Shown piece after piece: positions 25,606 through 35,041 of a stretch of DNA of 64,000 nt (position 1 is the first letter of the stretch; each line of letters begins with the position of its first letter). Location: the NCBI RefSeq assembly GCF_902498825.1, contig NZ_LR701459.1:2899890-2963889 (forward strand), in the 5' to 3' direction. The position numbers and the translations under genes are program-made. The DNA is from Rhizobium sp. EC-SD404 (lineage in GTDB: Bacteria; Pseudomonadota; Alphaproteobacteria; Rhizobiales; Rhizobiaceae). The notes below the pieces were generated by a model, which saw only the letters and a program-made list of their open reading frames with translations, was not told the origin of the DNA and ran no database searches.

Positions 25606-26760
25606 ATGGCACCAAGCTCGCGAGTTGCGGTGACTAGCCAGCTCGACATTGCGATCGTGATCTTTCGCCTTGAACCTGCGGGCGGGCTGGAGATCCACGC
25701 GCTTCGTCTCGCCGAAGACCTGGTGGCGCGAGGTCACCGCGTGACCATTGTCACGACCCGCGCGACGCAGGCTCCGTCGGGGATCGATCTTCTGCGGGTT
25801 ACCCAGCGCGGCTTCACCAACCATGGGCGGATCGCCGCGTTTGCGATGGACATGGCCCGCGAAACGGCCGGAAAGTTCGATCTGGCCGTCGGCTTTCAGC
25901 GCATGCCGGGGCTCGACGTGCTGTTTTGCGGTGACTGGTGTTTCGCCGACCGCAACCGGCAATGGTGGAAGACCCTCTCGCCGCGGGCCAGAACGCTCAC
26001 ATCCTTGGAAAAAGCCTGCTTCAGGCGCGGCAGCGACACGCTCCTTCTCATGCTCGCAGAGCCGCAGGCTGAAGCCTACCGGCGCTCTTACGACACCGAG
26101 CAGGAGCGCATGATCATCCTGCCGCCGACGCTCGATCAGAACCTGATCCCGCAGGACCTCGATGCCGCGGAACGCGCCACCCTACGCACGAAGCTGGGCT
26201 ATCACGCTGAAGAAACTGTCTGGCTCTGGCTCGGCCTGCATCCACACACCAAGGGTCTCGACCGGGCGGTGGAAGCTTTGGCGCTCAGTCCGGCAGCGAG
26301 GTTGGTCGCCTGCGGCCCCGATCCGGAAGGCCGAAAGATTCAGAATATCAGAAAACAGGCGCAAGCCCTCGGATGTGCTGGCCGATTGACCTTGCACGGC
26401 CTGACAAAAGGCGACGCTTTGAAGGATCGGTTGCGCGCGGCGGATCTTCTCATGCACCCGGCCAGACTCGACGTGACCGGCATGGTGATCGCCGAAGCGC
26501 TCGCCGCCGGCCTACCCGTCATCGCCACCGCCAATTGCGGCTTCGCGCCACTCGTCGAAGAAGCGGCAGCGGGCATCGTCGTGTCGTCGGAGGCATCACC
26601 GCGCGAGCTGGCCGAAGCAGGCTCAGCCGATAAGGCGACACTCACGCGCTGGTCGCAATCCGCCCAAGATTACGTGACGAGAACCGACCTGAGCACCGGC
26701 ATGGCCGTCGCGGTCGAAGCCATCGAAACACGCGCGCACCAGAAGCGATCGCACCCGTGA
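25606..26760 (+). CDS. WaaG-like LPS core glycosyltransferase (GT4)
   Basis: This 384-residue GT-B enzyme resembles WaaG/RfaG: EPAGGLEIHALRLAEDL near the N-terminus, VGFQRMPGLDVLFCGDWCFAD in the first domain, EQERMIILPPTLD at the linker, and the donor-binding region HPARLDVTGMVIAEALAAGLPVIA with the GT4 Glu pair. WaaG adds glucose to the second heptose of the inner core, which would suit the heptose genes nearby. Start is uncertain: ATG 25606 has no ribosome site; GTG 25624 and 25630 are alternatives. The stop overlaps the next gene by four bases. Confidence 0.85.
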   Translation: MAPSSRVAVTSQLDIAIVIFRLEPAGGLEIHALRLAEDLVARGHRVTIVTTRATQAPSGIDLLRVTQRGFTNHGRIAAFAMDMARETAGKFDLAVGFQRMPGLDVLFCGDWCFADRNRQWWKTLSPRARTLTSLEKACFRRGSDTLLLMLAEPQAEAYRRSYDTEQERMIILPPTLDQNLIPQDLDAAERATLRTKLGYHAEETVWLWLGLHPHTKGLDRAVEALALSPAARLVACGPDPEGRKIQNIRKQAQALGCAGRLTLHGLTKGDALKDRLRAADLLMHPARLDVTGMVIAEALAAGLPVIATANCGFAPLVEEAAAGIVVSSEASPRELAEAGSADKATLTRWSQSAQDYVTRTDLSTGMAVAVEAIETRAHQKRSHP

Positions 26761-28340
26761 GTTCCGATCTCTTAATCGTCGAACCGGACGATGTCCCGCA
26801 AACGTCCGGATCCGCCGATCTCGCCAAGCTGACGGCACTGCTGGAGGCCAGACCAGAACGGTTCATCGCCGTGCCTGCCGGATCAGCAGTTGCTGCCTGC
26901 ATCAAAGCCAAATCGGCCATGCTGGATCGCCTGCAAACGCATGCCGTCGACCTCCTCCTTTCCGTCGACGGTGCTGGCCGGCGCGAAAGGCGGATGCTGG
27001 CAACGGAGGGTTTGCGATTTCTCGATCCGACGGCAGCGCTGCCGATTGTGCTCGATCGTCTGTCGGCCATCACGGCCCTCGAGATGCCGGTGGTGGCCGC
27101 TTGCGGCCTGAGCTGGCGCTGGGCGCTCGCGCGCGCCGTGGCCGAGATGGGACGCGTCGAAACGCTGGTCACCGGGGTGAGCTTGCCGAAGCGCTCAATA
27201 CCCGTCGTGCCGATGGCGCTGATGGACCGATTCGCAAATGCCGGAACGGATAATTCGGCGGCACCGCGCATTCTTGTCATCGGCCGTATCGAGGCCTCCG
27301 TCAGCCTCTATTTCGATGGACTGCCATTCGAAACTGCGAGAATGCTCCGTTTCATCGAAGCCGAAGCGCTGGTTGCCAAGATCGAGCTGCTTGAGACGGT
27401 TGACGCGATCATCATCGTCCGCGACCTCGAACGCTGCCACGACCTTGGTCTGCTCGACTTAATGGCCCGGCTGGACATTCCACGGGTCTGGTTCATCGAC
27501 GACAACCCGCTGGTGCTCGCGCGCGAGGATTATCATTGGGCCTTCTATAGCGAAAAGCGCCTGGCCCGTCTTCTAAACGGCTTTGCCGGCATCTTCGCAT
27601 CGACCGAACCACTCGCTGACGCCTTGCGGCCGCTGCATGACCGGGTTTCCGTCTTCCCTCCTGTTCTGGATCGCCGCCTCATCCCGACGGGCGAGCCCGA
27701 GTCGAAAGGGCTGACAATCGCGCTCGCAGGCGGTGGGTTCAGGTCATCCGCGTTTCAAAGGGATATCCTGCCCGCGCTTCACGCCTTGCAGGTTGAGAAG
27801 CCCATTCGGCTTATAGCGCCGAAGAGCTTCGCCGCTTCGCCGCAGCAATCGCTGAAGGCAACTTTCCTCGAACCCAGGCAGTCCTTTCCCCAATTCGTCC
27901 GCGCATGGCGACAAGAGAACCCTAACGTTCTTGTCCATCCCAGATCGGCGACGGAGAACGCACCTTACAAGACCCCCAATGCCTTGCTCGTGGGCCTCTA
28001 TCTGAACTCGGTGCCGATCGTTCACGGCGAAGAACCGGCGTATCGCCCTCTGCCTGAGCATCCGGCATTCCTGAAGGCTAGGACCGACCACGAGTACCAG
28101 GCGGCACTCACCGAAATGTTCGACCCATCCTCACGCCGCAAACGACTTGCGGCAATGCTGGATCTTTGTGAACGTCTATTCGATGGGGAAACTAATCGGG
28201 TGTTGTTGGCGGGGCTTGTCGGGCACGGCCACACACACCAACGCATTGGCCAAGCCACGAAGGTCGCACTGCCCGTTCGCAGGGCAGCGGGCCGGATCGC
28301 CCGCCTTTTACGCCAGGCGCGGCACAAGCTGCGCCGCTGA
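26757..28340 (+). CDS. Probable glycosyltransferase of unknown specificity
   Basis: This 527-residue soluble protein starts at GTG 26757 in a four-base overlap with the WaaG-like gene, so coupling is strong. The N-terminal ~170 residues contain a SAM- or sugar-independent helical domain I do not recognise. From about residue 160 alternating strands and helices resemble a GT-B fold (RVWFIDDNPLVLAREDYHW, then GIFASTEPLADALRP and NPNVLVHPRSATENAPYKTPN, a place where donor-binding loops usually lie). It lacks an obvious Glu-x7-Glu. A role in LPS core or another glycan is inferred from its partner genes. Confidence 0.65.
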   Translation: MSSDLLIVEPDDVPQTSGSADLAKLTALLEARPERFIAVPAGSAVAACIKAKSAMLDRLQTHAVDLLLSVDGAGRRERRMLATEGLRFLDPTAALPIVLDRLSAITALEMPVVAACGLSWRWALARAVAEMGRVETLVTGVSLPKRSIPVVPMALMDRFANAGTDNSAAPRILVIGRIEASVSLYFDGLPFETARMLRFIEAEALVAKIELLETVDAIIIVRDLERCHDLGLLDLMARLDIPRVWFIDDNPLVLAREDYHWAFYSEKRLARLLNGFAGIFASTEPLADALRPLHDRVSVFPPVLDRRLIPTGEPESKGLTIALAGGGFRSSAFQRDILPALHALQVEKPIRLIAPKSFAASPQQSLKATFLEPRQSFPQFVRAWRQENPNVLVHPRSATENAPYKTPNALLVGLYLNSVPIVHGEEPAYRPLPEHPAFLKARTDHEYQAALTEMFDPSSRRKRLAAMLDLCERLFDGETNRVLLAGLVGHGHTHQRIGQATKVALPVRRAAGRIARLLRQARHKLRR

Positions 28341-28347
28341 ATCGTCG

Positions 28348-28557
28348 TTACTTCCGTTTCGCGACGCCCGGGTCCTCGGCATCGATCGGGAACGTCGCGT
28401 CACCCTCGTCCTTGCCTGAGAAGACGCGCGGATCGGCGCTGGCCACGCCGTTGTTGTCCGAACGGCTCTTGCCCTTGGCGAACTGGCCGGAAATTTCCTT
28501 GGCGCGGGAGGCAGGTGTCGCCTCGCCGGTCTTGGTGGTCTTGTCGCTCGGGGCCAT
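28348..28557 (-). CDS. Small hydrophilic protein of unknown function
   Basis: This 69-residue protein is rich in Lys, Asp, Ser and Ala (DKTTKTGEATPASRAKEISG, ending DPGVAKRK) with no hydrophobic segment and no cysteine. It is likely disordered. ATG 28557 is chosen because the upstream in-frame part adds cysteines unlike the rest. It sits 7 bp from the convergent glycosyltransferase stop and just after the small Pro-rich gene, and may be co-transcribed with it. I cannot assign a function. Confidence 0.6.
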   Translation of the reverse strand: MAPSDKTTKTGEATPASRAKEISGQFAKGKSRSDNNGVASADPRVFSGKDEGDATFPIDAEDPGVAKRK

Positions 28558-28600
28558 GGTGGTCTCCCTGCATTCGGTTGGCGCCAGATCGCACGTGAAT

Positions 28601-28825
28601 TCAGCGTCCGCCATTCACACAGACGAACGGCCGCCCGTAGAGCGGACGATTTTCCATCACCTCGGACAAGGCGTGCAGCGGTGGCTGCGGGCTTTCATCG
28701 GGGTTCGGATTGGGAATTTCGTCCGGGAGCCGATCTGGCTCTGGTTCCTGGATCGGCGGATCCTCGGGCAACGGCGGCTGATTGGGCTCTTCGTCGGGTC
28801 GGGTGGGTCGTGCTGGATTGGACAC
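28601..28825 (-). CDS. Small proline-rich acidic protein
   Basis: This 74-residue protein starts at GTG 28825 with a perfect AAGGAG 7 nt upstream, a better site than either upstream ATG. It is dominated by Pro, Asp and Glu (PDEEPNQPPLPEDPPIQEPE) and ends LYGRPFVCVNGGR. No signal peptide or membrane segment is seen. The strong ribosome site supports coding. It reads in the same direction as the small protein downstream and the LysR gene upstream. Confidence 0.62.
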   Translation of the reverse strand: MSNPARPTRPDEEPNQPPLPEDPPIQEPEPDRLPDEIPNPNPDESPQPPLHALSEVMENRPLYGRPFVCVNGGR

Positions 28826-28913
28826 AAGCAGTCTCCTTTGTCGCATAAGCCCCCAATTGGCGAGCGGCCCAACTGTTCCCAAGTTCCTCTTCAAATTTAA
28901 TGATCGGTCACGA

Positions 28914-29807
28914 TCAGCCCTGCCCGATCTCAGCGATCAGCCACGTCCTAAACGCGGTGACGGCGGGATTGCTGCGCGAGCGCTCCGGGGAGATCAGCGC
29001 ATAGGTTTCGCCGGTGACCAGCCGATGGGGCGACGCGGCGACGAGCGTGCCGCGATCCAGCGCGTCGCGGGCGATGAGTTCGGGGATGAGCCCGATGCCG
29101 AGCCCAGCGGCTGCGGCATCGAGGATCATGTCGAAATGATCGAAGCGCGCCCCACGGGTCATCAGTCGCGGGTCGAGATCGCGTTCGCGAAACCAGTCGA
29201 GCCAGAGCGTCGGCCGGGTGGATTGTTGCAGCAGTGGCAGTTGCTGGATGTCGCGATCGTCGAAGCGCGCGCCTTCCGCGAGAACACGCGGCGATGCAAC
29301 GATCACCATCTCCTCCTTCAATAGCGCCACGAGATCGGCGCCCGGCGGCTCGTGCTGGCTGCGCATGATCGCCACGTCGAAGGCTTCCTGCGCGAAATCC
29401 ACCGGTCGCAGCCGTGCCGCAATGTCGAAGTTAACGTCCGGCATGGTGGCCGAAAATGCTGCCAGCCGCGGGATCAGCCAGCTGCGGCCGATGCTGGGCA
29501 GCACCGCCACCCGCAGCACCGAAGACGCGCCGCCGAAGGCTATCGCCGAGGCGGACGCATTGCGCAGATCCTCCAGCAGCGGCTCGGCACGCTCAAGCAG
29601 CACGCCGCCCGCACGCGAGAGGACGAGCCGGCGCCGCACCCTTTCGAAGAGCAGAACGCCGAGGCGATCTTCGAGCGATGAGAGCGAGCGCGAGATGGCG
29701 CTCTGCGTCAGGTTGAGATGCTCGGCCGCCTGCACCGTCGTGCCAAACCGCGCGCAGGCGACGAAGGCCTCCAGTTCGCCCACGCTCGGCACATATCCCT
29801 TAGACAT
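28914..29807 (-). CDS. LysR-family regulator, likely of glutaryl-CoA dehydrogenase
   Basis: This 297-residue regulator has an N-terminal winged helix-turn-helix (TTVQAAEHLNLTQSAISRSLSSLEDRLGVLLFER) and a periplasmic-binding-like effector domain (VLRVAVLPSIGRSWLIPRLAAF, with GLGIGLIPELIARDAL late). It is divergent from gcdH across about 207 bp, the arrangement of GcdR-type activators in which glutarate or glutaryl-CoA is the usual signal. A T-N11-A-bearing palindrome lies in the gap. ATG 29807 is the normal family start; 14 upstream in-frame residues are not. Confidence 0.9.
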   Translation of the reverse strand: MSKGYVPSVGELEAFVACARFGTTVQAAEHLNLTQSAISRSLSSLEDRLGVLLFERVRRRLVLSRAGGVLLERAEPLLEDLRNASASAIAFGGASSVLRVAVLPSIGRSWLIPRLAAFSATMPDVNFDIAARLRPVDFAQEAFDVAIMRSQHEPPGADLVALLKEEMVIVASPRVLAEGARFDDRDIQQLPLLQQSTRPTLWLDWFRERDLDPRLMTRGARFDHFDMILDAAAAGLGIGLIPELIARDALDRGTLVAASPHRLVTGETYALISPERSRSNPAVTAFRTWLIAEIGQG

Positions 29808-29928
29808 CGATGGCCTCGTCTCGAACCGTTGGTGATCATATTTCCGCATAGAGCATAGCGATCCGATGCTTTGTTCCCCATGAATTTTGGCACTATAGCC
29901 TGAAATCGAATGTCCGCATCACATGGGT

Positions 29929-29944
29929 TGATGAGAAATCATCA
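29929..29944. promoter_or_regulatory. Inverted repeat in the LysR-gcdH intergenic region
   Basis: Perfect arms TGATGA and TCATCA flank a GAAA spacer, 70 bp before the gcdH start. Size and position fit a LysR-type recognition site for the divergent regulator. Assignment is by inference. Confidence 0.5.
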
Positions 29945-30014
29945 TTTTCCTTGCCCGGCATCATCGCTTACAAATGGGGTCAGATTTGCACGCGATGCGT
30001 AGGAGGATTTTCCG

Positions 30015-31232
30015 ATGACCGAGGCTTTGAAGGCGAAGGATCGCCCAGACGGCGCCGCTGGTTTTCAGTGGGACGACCCGTTCCTGATCGACGATCAGCT
30101 CACCGAAGACGAGCGGATGATCCGCGATGCGGCGGCTGCCTTTGCCGCCGACAAGCTCGCGCCGCGTATCGAGCAGATGTACATGAACGAAGAAAGCGAC
30201 CCGTCGATCTTCCGCGAAATGGGCGAGAATGGCCTGCTCGGCGTAACGGTGCCGGAGGAATTCGGCGGTGCCGAAGCATCCTACGTCGCCTACGGTCTCG
30301 TTGCCCGCGAAGTCGAGCGTGTCGATTCCGGCTTCCGCTCCATGATGAGCGTTCAGTCCTCGCTCGTCATGTATCCGATCTACGCCTATGGCGACGACAC
30401 GCAGCGCCGCAAGTACCTCCCGAAGCTTGCCTCGGGAGAGTTCATCGGTTGCTTCGGCTTGACCGAGCCCGATGCCGGTTCCGATCCCGGCGGCATGAAA
30501 ACCCGCGCCAAGAAGATCGACGGCGGCTACCTGCTCTCCGGTTCGAAGATGTGGATTTCGAACTCGCCGATCGCCGACGTTTTCGTCGTTTGGGCGAAGT
30601 CGGATGCGCATGAGGGCAAGATCCGTGGCTTCATCCTGGAAAAAGGCATGAAGGGTCTCTCCGCTCCCAAGATCGGCGGCAAGCTTTCGCTGCGCGCGTC
30701 GATCACCGGCGAGATCGTCATGGACGGCGTCGAAGTTCCGGAAGAAAACCTTTTGCCGAACGTGTCGGGCCTCAAAGGTCCATTCGGCTGCCTAAACCGC
30801 GCCCGCTACGGCATCTCCTGGGGCGTGCTCGGCGCGGCGGAAGATTGCTGGCACCGCGCCCGTCAATATGGCCTCGATCGCAAGCAGTTCGGCAAGCCGC
30901 TCGCCGGCACGCAGCTTTACCAGAAGAAGCTCGCCGACATGCAGACGGAGATTTCGCTCGGCCTGCAGGCGTCGTTGCGAGTCGGCCGGCTCATGGATGA
31001 AGCCCGCATGGCGCCGGAGATGATCTCGCTCGTCAAGCGCAACAATTGCGGCAAGGCGCTCGATATCGCCCGCCAAGCGCGCGACATGCACGGCGGCAAC
31101 GGCATCCAGATCGAATACCACGTAATGCGTCACTCGCAGAACCTCGAAACGGTCAACACCTACGAGGGCACGCATGACGTCCATGCATTGATCTTGGGCC
31201 GCGCCCAGACCGGTATCCAGGCTTTCTTCTGA
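30015..31232 (+). CDS. gcdH: Glutaryl-CoA dehydrogenase
   Basis: This 405-residue FAD acyl-CoA dehydrogenase oxidises and decarboxylates glutaryl-CoA to crotonyl-CoA, in lysine, hydroxylysine and tryptophan breakdown. [20 protein letters not shown] holds the arginine that binds the substrate carboxylate; [17 protein letters not shown] and KMWISNSP are FAD/substrate loops; [20 protein letters not shown] holds the catalytic Glu (about residue 384). It is followed after 2 bp by a CoA-transferase and preceded by a divergent LysR regulator. Confidence 0.96.
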   Translation: MTEALKAKDRPDGAAGFQWDDPFLIDDQLTEDERMIRDAAAAFAADKLAPRIEQMYMNEESDPSIFREMGENGLLGVTVPEEFGGAEASYVAYGLVAREVERVDSGFRSMMSVQSSLVMYPIYAYGDDTQRRKYLPKLASGEFIGCFGLTEPDAGSDPGGMKTRAKKIDGGYLLSGSKMWISNSPIADVFVVWAKSDAHEGKIRGFILEKGMKGLSAPKIGGKLSLRASITGEIVMDGVEVPEENLLPNVSGLKGPFGCLNRARYGISWGVLGAAEDCWHRARQYGLDRKQFGKPLAGTQLYQKKLADMQTEISLGLQASLRVGRLMDEARMAPEMISLVKRNNCGKALDIARQARDMHGGNGIQIEYHVMRHSQNLETVNTYEGTHDVHALILGRAQTGIQAFF

Positions 31233-31234
31233 TC

Positions 31235-32425
31235 ATGACGCATCGCGACGACGACGGAGCGGCTGACGCTGAAGGCCAGTCGCTTCGAGGCAACGTGCGC
31301 AAGCCGCTCGAAGGCATCCGCGTCGTCGAGCTGGCACGCATCCTCGCCGGTCCCTGGGCCGGCCAGGTGCTCGCCGATCTTGGGGCTGAGGTCATCAAGA
31401 TCGAAGCGCCGGAAGGCGACGACACGCGCGGCTGGGGCCCGCCTTTCGTCAACCGCGCGGACGGCACCCGCGAAGCCGCCTATTTCCACGCCGCCAATCG
31501 CGGCAAGACGTCGATCATCGCAGATCTGAAGAGCGACGAGGGTCGCGCCCGCGTGGTCGACCTCGTGCGCAGCGCCGACGTGCTGATCGAGAACTTCAAG
31601 GTTGGCGGGCTCGCGAAATACGGCCTCGACCACGAGAGCCTGAAAGCCGTGAACGAGCGCCTGATCTATTGCTCGATCACCGGCTTCGGCCAGACGGGCC
31701 CGTACCGGCACCGCGCGGGTTACGATTTCATGATCCAGGGCATGGCCGGGATCATGGACTTGACCGGCGACCCCGATGGCGAACCGCAGAAGATGGGCGT
31801 CGCCTTCGCCGACATCTTCACCGGTCTCTACAGCGTCATCGGCATAGAGGCCGCCCTTCTCGAACGCAGCCGCACCGGTCGCGGCTGCCACATCGATATG
31901 GCGCTCTACGACTGCATGGCAGGCGTTCTGGCAAACCAGGCGATGAATTATCTCGTGTCCGGCAAAGCCCCGAGGCGGCTCGGCAACGCACATCCGAACA
32001 TCGTGCCCTATCAGGTCTTCCAGGTTGCGCACGGTCACCTCATCGTTGCGGTCGGCAACGATCGCCAGTTCCGCGCGCTGGCCGACATAGTCGGCTTGTC
32101 GGCGCTTGGCACCGATCCGTCCTATGCGACCAACGAAGCCCGCGTTGCCAATCGGGACGCGTTGATCGCGCTTCTCGCACCGGCAATCGCGCGTTTCGAA
32201 CGGGATGCGCTGCTGGCACTTCTCGAGGAACGCTCCGTGCCGGCGGGCCCGATCAACACGGTCGCCGACGTTTTCTCCGATCCCCAGATTCTCGCGCGAC
32301 AGATGAAGATTGAGACCGCCGACGACCTGGGCACGCCGATTCCTGGAATGCGCACGCCGATCCTTTTCGACGGAATGCCGGCGATCTCTGAGCGCCCTGC
32401 CCCAAGGCTCGGGCAGGAAACGTAA
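31235..32425 (+). CDS. CaiB/BaiF CoA-transferase (glutarate:succinyl-CoA-type)
   Basis: This 396-residue class III CoA-transferase has LARILAGPWAGQVLADLGAEVIKIE at the start and the catalytic Asp in GVAFADIFTGLYS. It starts 2 bp after gcdH. The mammalian homologue SUGCT moves CoA from succinyl-CoA to glutarate, so the likely role here is activating free glutarate for GcdH. Substrate assignment is from context. Confidence 0.88.
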   Translation: MTHRDDDGAADAEGQSLRGNVRKPLEGIRVVELARILAGPWAGQVLADLGAEVIKIEAPEGDDTRGWGPPFVNRADGTREAAYFHAANRGKTSIIADLKSDEGRARVVDLVRSADVLIENFKVGGLAKYGLDHESLKAVNERLIYCSITGFGQTGPYRHRAGYDFMIQGMAGIMDLTGDPDGEPQKMGVAFADIFTGLYSVIGIEAALLERSRTGRGCHIDMALYDCMAGVLANQAMNYLVSGKAPRRLGNAHPNIVPYQVFQVAHGHLIVAVGNDRQFRALADIVGLSALGTDPSYATNEARVANRDALIALLAPAIARFERDALLALLEERSVPAGPINTVADVFSDPQILARQMKIETADDLGTPIPGMRTPILFDGMPAISERPAPRLGQET

Positions 32426-32455
32426 GCGCTGCCGGCACTCGCCGGGAACGACCGT

Positions 32456-33379
32456 TCAAAGCGCGGCGACGAAGCGCTCCAGCTTGCCCAGCGTTTCCAT
32501 GCCGAGGTCGATTGCGCCGAAGTCGCGTGCCTGCTGGAACTCGGCCTCCGTGCTGAAGACCATCCCGAGCGTCACCAGTGTCGATCCGTCCTGGTCCTCG
32601 AACGAGGCCCATGCATCGGCGTGCTTTGGCCCGTTCTCGCCCCAGAGCAGCGTGTAGGCAAATCGCTCTTCCGGCAGGACTTCGCCATACCGGTGATGGT
32701 TCGGGTAAACCGTGCCATCCGGTCCGATCATGTCGAACACCCAGTCGCCGCCTTGCCGCAGGTCGATGCGGGTCGTGCGACAGGAAAACCCGTTCGGCCC
32801 CCACCAGAGCGGCAAGGTCTCAGGATTCATCCACGCATTCCAGACAAGCGTGCGCGGAGCGCGAATGCGCTTCTGCAGCACCATGGTGCGTTGCGCAGTG
32901 CCGGCCAGATTATCCAGGCCGGCGCCGAACCCGGCCCGGTAGCCGTCTTCCATATCGGCAGCGAGCGACGAGAGCTGCACGGTGACGGCGATCCGGCTCG
33001 TTTCTCCCAGACTGACGAAATCGGCGGTAACCAGGGCCGCCGACTGTGTCGCGCCTTCGCACGATACCACCTCGTAATTCACGCTGCGGACCTCCGGCAC
33101 CAGATCCAGCCAGCCGCATTCGCATCGGATATCCGGCTCTCCCGCCACCTTGCACAGCGAAATCTCGCGTCCGCCGACGCGAGTGTCGGCCTCGAGGAAG
33201 TCGACCGTCACGGCTGGCGTCGGCGCTGCCCAGACTGCACGCGCAGTCGGCGCCGTCCAGGCCTGCCAAAACGTCGCGATCGGTGCACTCACCACTCGCT
33301 CGAAGGTCAGCGTGGCAAACCGGCCGCCGCGGTTTTCATGGGCCATGGCGTCACTCCCCGACTTTTCGGTCTGCGTCAT
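32456..33379 (-). CDS. Tandem SRPBCC (AHSA1-type) domain protein
   Basis: This 307-residue protein consists of two AHSA1-like domains in one chain: about residues 20-150 (RVVSAPIATFWQAWTAP) and about 165-300 (KRIRAPRTLVWNAWMNPETLPLWWGP, LLWGENG). These helix-grip folds bind hydrophobic ligands; function is unknown. The start at ATG 33379 overlaps the ArsR gene stop (ATGA). ArsR-AHSA1 pairs are common, but usually with a single domain; the duplication here may reflect fusion of two such proteins. Confidence 0.85.
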   Translation of the reverse strand: MTQTEKSGSDAMAHENRGGRFATLTFERVVSAPIATFWQAWTAPTARAVWAAPTPAVTVDFLEADTRVGGREISLCKVAGEPDIRCECGWLDLVPEVRSVNYEVVSCEGATQSAALVTADFVSLGETSRIAVTVQLSSLAADMEDGYRAGFGAGLDNLAGTAQRTMVLQKRIRAPRTLVWNAWMNPETLPLWWGPNGFSCRTTRIDLRQGGDWVFDMIGPDGTVYPNHHRYGEVLPEERFAYTLLWGENGPKHADAWASFEDQDGSTLVTLGMVFSTEAEFQQARDFGAIDLGMETLGKLERFVAAL

Positions 33380-33717
33380 CGTTCCTGCTTCTTCATCACA
33401 TCCATCACAAAGGCATCCAGACGATCCAGACGCGCCTCCCAAACCGCCCGTTGTTCCTCGATCCAGGACCGGGCCGGCTCCATCGCCTCCGGTCGGATCG
33501 CACAGGTGCGGATGCGCCCATCCTTCGACGTCGAAATCAGCCCCGCCTCTTCGAGCACCGCAAGATGGCGCATGATCGTCGGCAGCCGCAGTCCCGTCGG
33601 CCCCGCCAGATCCGTCACACGCGCCGGTCCCTTCGCCAACCGAGCAAGCATCGATCGACGCGTGGCATCCGCGAGCGCATGGAAGAGAAGAGAAAGATCA
33701 GGATCATGCTTAGCCAT
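33376..33717 (-). CDS. ArsR-family transcriptional regulator
   Basis: This 113-residue winged helix regulator (LADATRRSMLARLAKGPARV, then LRLPTIMRHLAVLEEAGLIS) lacks the usual metal-binding Cys cluster. It heads a two-gene unit with the SRPBCC protein. In such pairs the regulator commonly represses its own operon. No operator can be called with confidence. Confidence 0.9.
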   Translation of the reverse strand: MAKHDPDLSLLFHALADATRRSMLARLAKGPARVTDLAGPTGLRLPTIMRHLAVLEEAGLISTSKDGRIRTCAIRPEAMEPARSWIEEQRAVWEARLDRLDAFVMDVMKKQER

Positions 33718-33889
33718 ACGGCTAACTATTCACGCAGACGTAAAATTGGCAAGCGGAAAACTTCGTCGGGCGGCTAAGTGAAGGGGATGGGGGCGACTTG
33801 GCGCTCGGTCAGCACGGGACCATGGAGCACGCGCGTCACGACGCACGATGGCGTCGACGTTGCGTCGCAAGGACTGGAAAGAGACAAAA

Positions 33890-33965
<76 letters not shown>

Positions 33966-34034
33966 ACGGGTCCGGCCTTTTTGGGCTGGAGTTGGGCGCG
34001 TATAACGTCGATCCGCGGCCCTGTCCAGCCCTTG

Positions 34035-34991
34035 TCAGAGATAAAGCAATCCTTCCGCGACGCGGATGGCGGCTCCTCCTATGCGGGCGCGTGCGATGCG
34101 GCCACCGGTCACATCCATATGCAGATGGATCTTCGAAGGGCGGCCCATCTCGATGCCCTGCTCGACGATGCGGGTATGATGTCCGTCCAGCAGATCGTCG
34201 AACGCATTGACTGCACCTGCCAGCGCGGCAACCGCCGAACCGGTGGCGGGGTCCTCCGTCGTGCCGGAGCATGGTGCGAACATCCGGGCGTGGAAATCGG
34301 CCGAATGATCGACGCCGCCTCGGCAATAAACGAAGGCGCTCGCCAGAATTCCTTCATCGATGGGGGCAAGCGCCTCCCATCGCGCCGGGTCGCACTGGCA
34401 GTTTTCCGCAACCACCCGATCATGCACGGGAATGAGCACATAGGGCACGCCGGCACTCCAGACCGAGACGACGTGATTTTCAAAGCCGACACTGCCTGGA
34501 TTGATGCCGAGTGCATCCGCTACCTGTTCCCGCTTGACCACGCATTCCACGGGGCGCGGCAGACGCGGCAACTCGAACTCGGCGAAACCGGCCGGTCGAT
34601 CATCCGAGGCATGGTTGCGCATGCTGACGACTGCCCGGATGTTGCCGGCGCGTTCTTCGAGCATCAGCACCGTATCGCAATTACCGGCACCATTTTCCGC
34701 AGAACCATTGCGCCGGTGCGCGAGCGCCACCGCCGCGCCAACGGTCGGGTGTCCGGCAAACGGTAATTCCTGCATGGGCGTGAAGATGCGCAGATGCGCC
34801 GTATGATGCGCATGCCGGGGCGCAAGCACGAAGACGGTTTCGGAGAGTTTGAATTCCGCAGCGATCGCCTGCAGCACCACGTCATCGAGCCCGTCGGCCT
34901 CGAAGACGACAGCGAGCGGATTGCCGGCCAGCGCCCTGTCGGAAAAGACATCGAAAATCGCATATGGCCGCGCCTGCGACTTCATCCCCAC
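34035..34991 (-). CDS. PhzF-family isomerase/epimerase-like protein
   Basis: This 318-residue protein has the PhzF double hot-dog fold: AIFDVFSDRALAGNPLAVVFEA, the active-site Glu in KLSETVFVLAP, PFAGHPTVGAA, and DPATGSAVAALAG near the end. PhzF itself isomerises a phenazine precursor, but most family members have unknown substrates, and no other phenazine genes are here. GTG 34991 has a GGGGAGG site at 8 nt spacing; ATG two codons later has poorer spacing. Confidence 0.9.
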   Translation of the reverse strand: MGMKSQARPYAIFDVFSDRALAGNPLAVVFEADGLDDVVLQAIAAEFKLSETVFVLAPRHAHHTAHLRIFTPMQELPFAGHPTVGAAVALAHRRNGSAENGAGNCDTVLMLEERAGNIRAVVSMRNHASDDRPAGFAEFELPRLPRPVECVVKREQVADALGINPGSVGFENHVVSVWSAGVPYVLIPVHDRVVAENCQCDPARWEALAPIDEGILASAFVYCRGGVDHSADFHARMFAPCSGTTEDPATGSAVAALAGAVNAFDDLLDGHHTRIVEQGIEMGRPSKIHLHMDVTGGRIARARIGGAAIRVAEGLLYL

Positions 34992-35041
34992 GTCGCTTGC
35001 CTCCCCTTATCGGCTTTCTACCTTCGTGGCGCCGCTATCCT

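Noticed and set aside
34035..34991. Phenazine biosynthesis
   Set aside because: Only the PhzF-family gene is present. No phzA-G partners exist here, and most family members have other roles.
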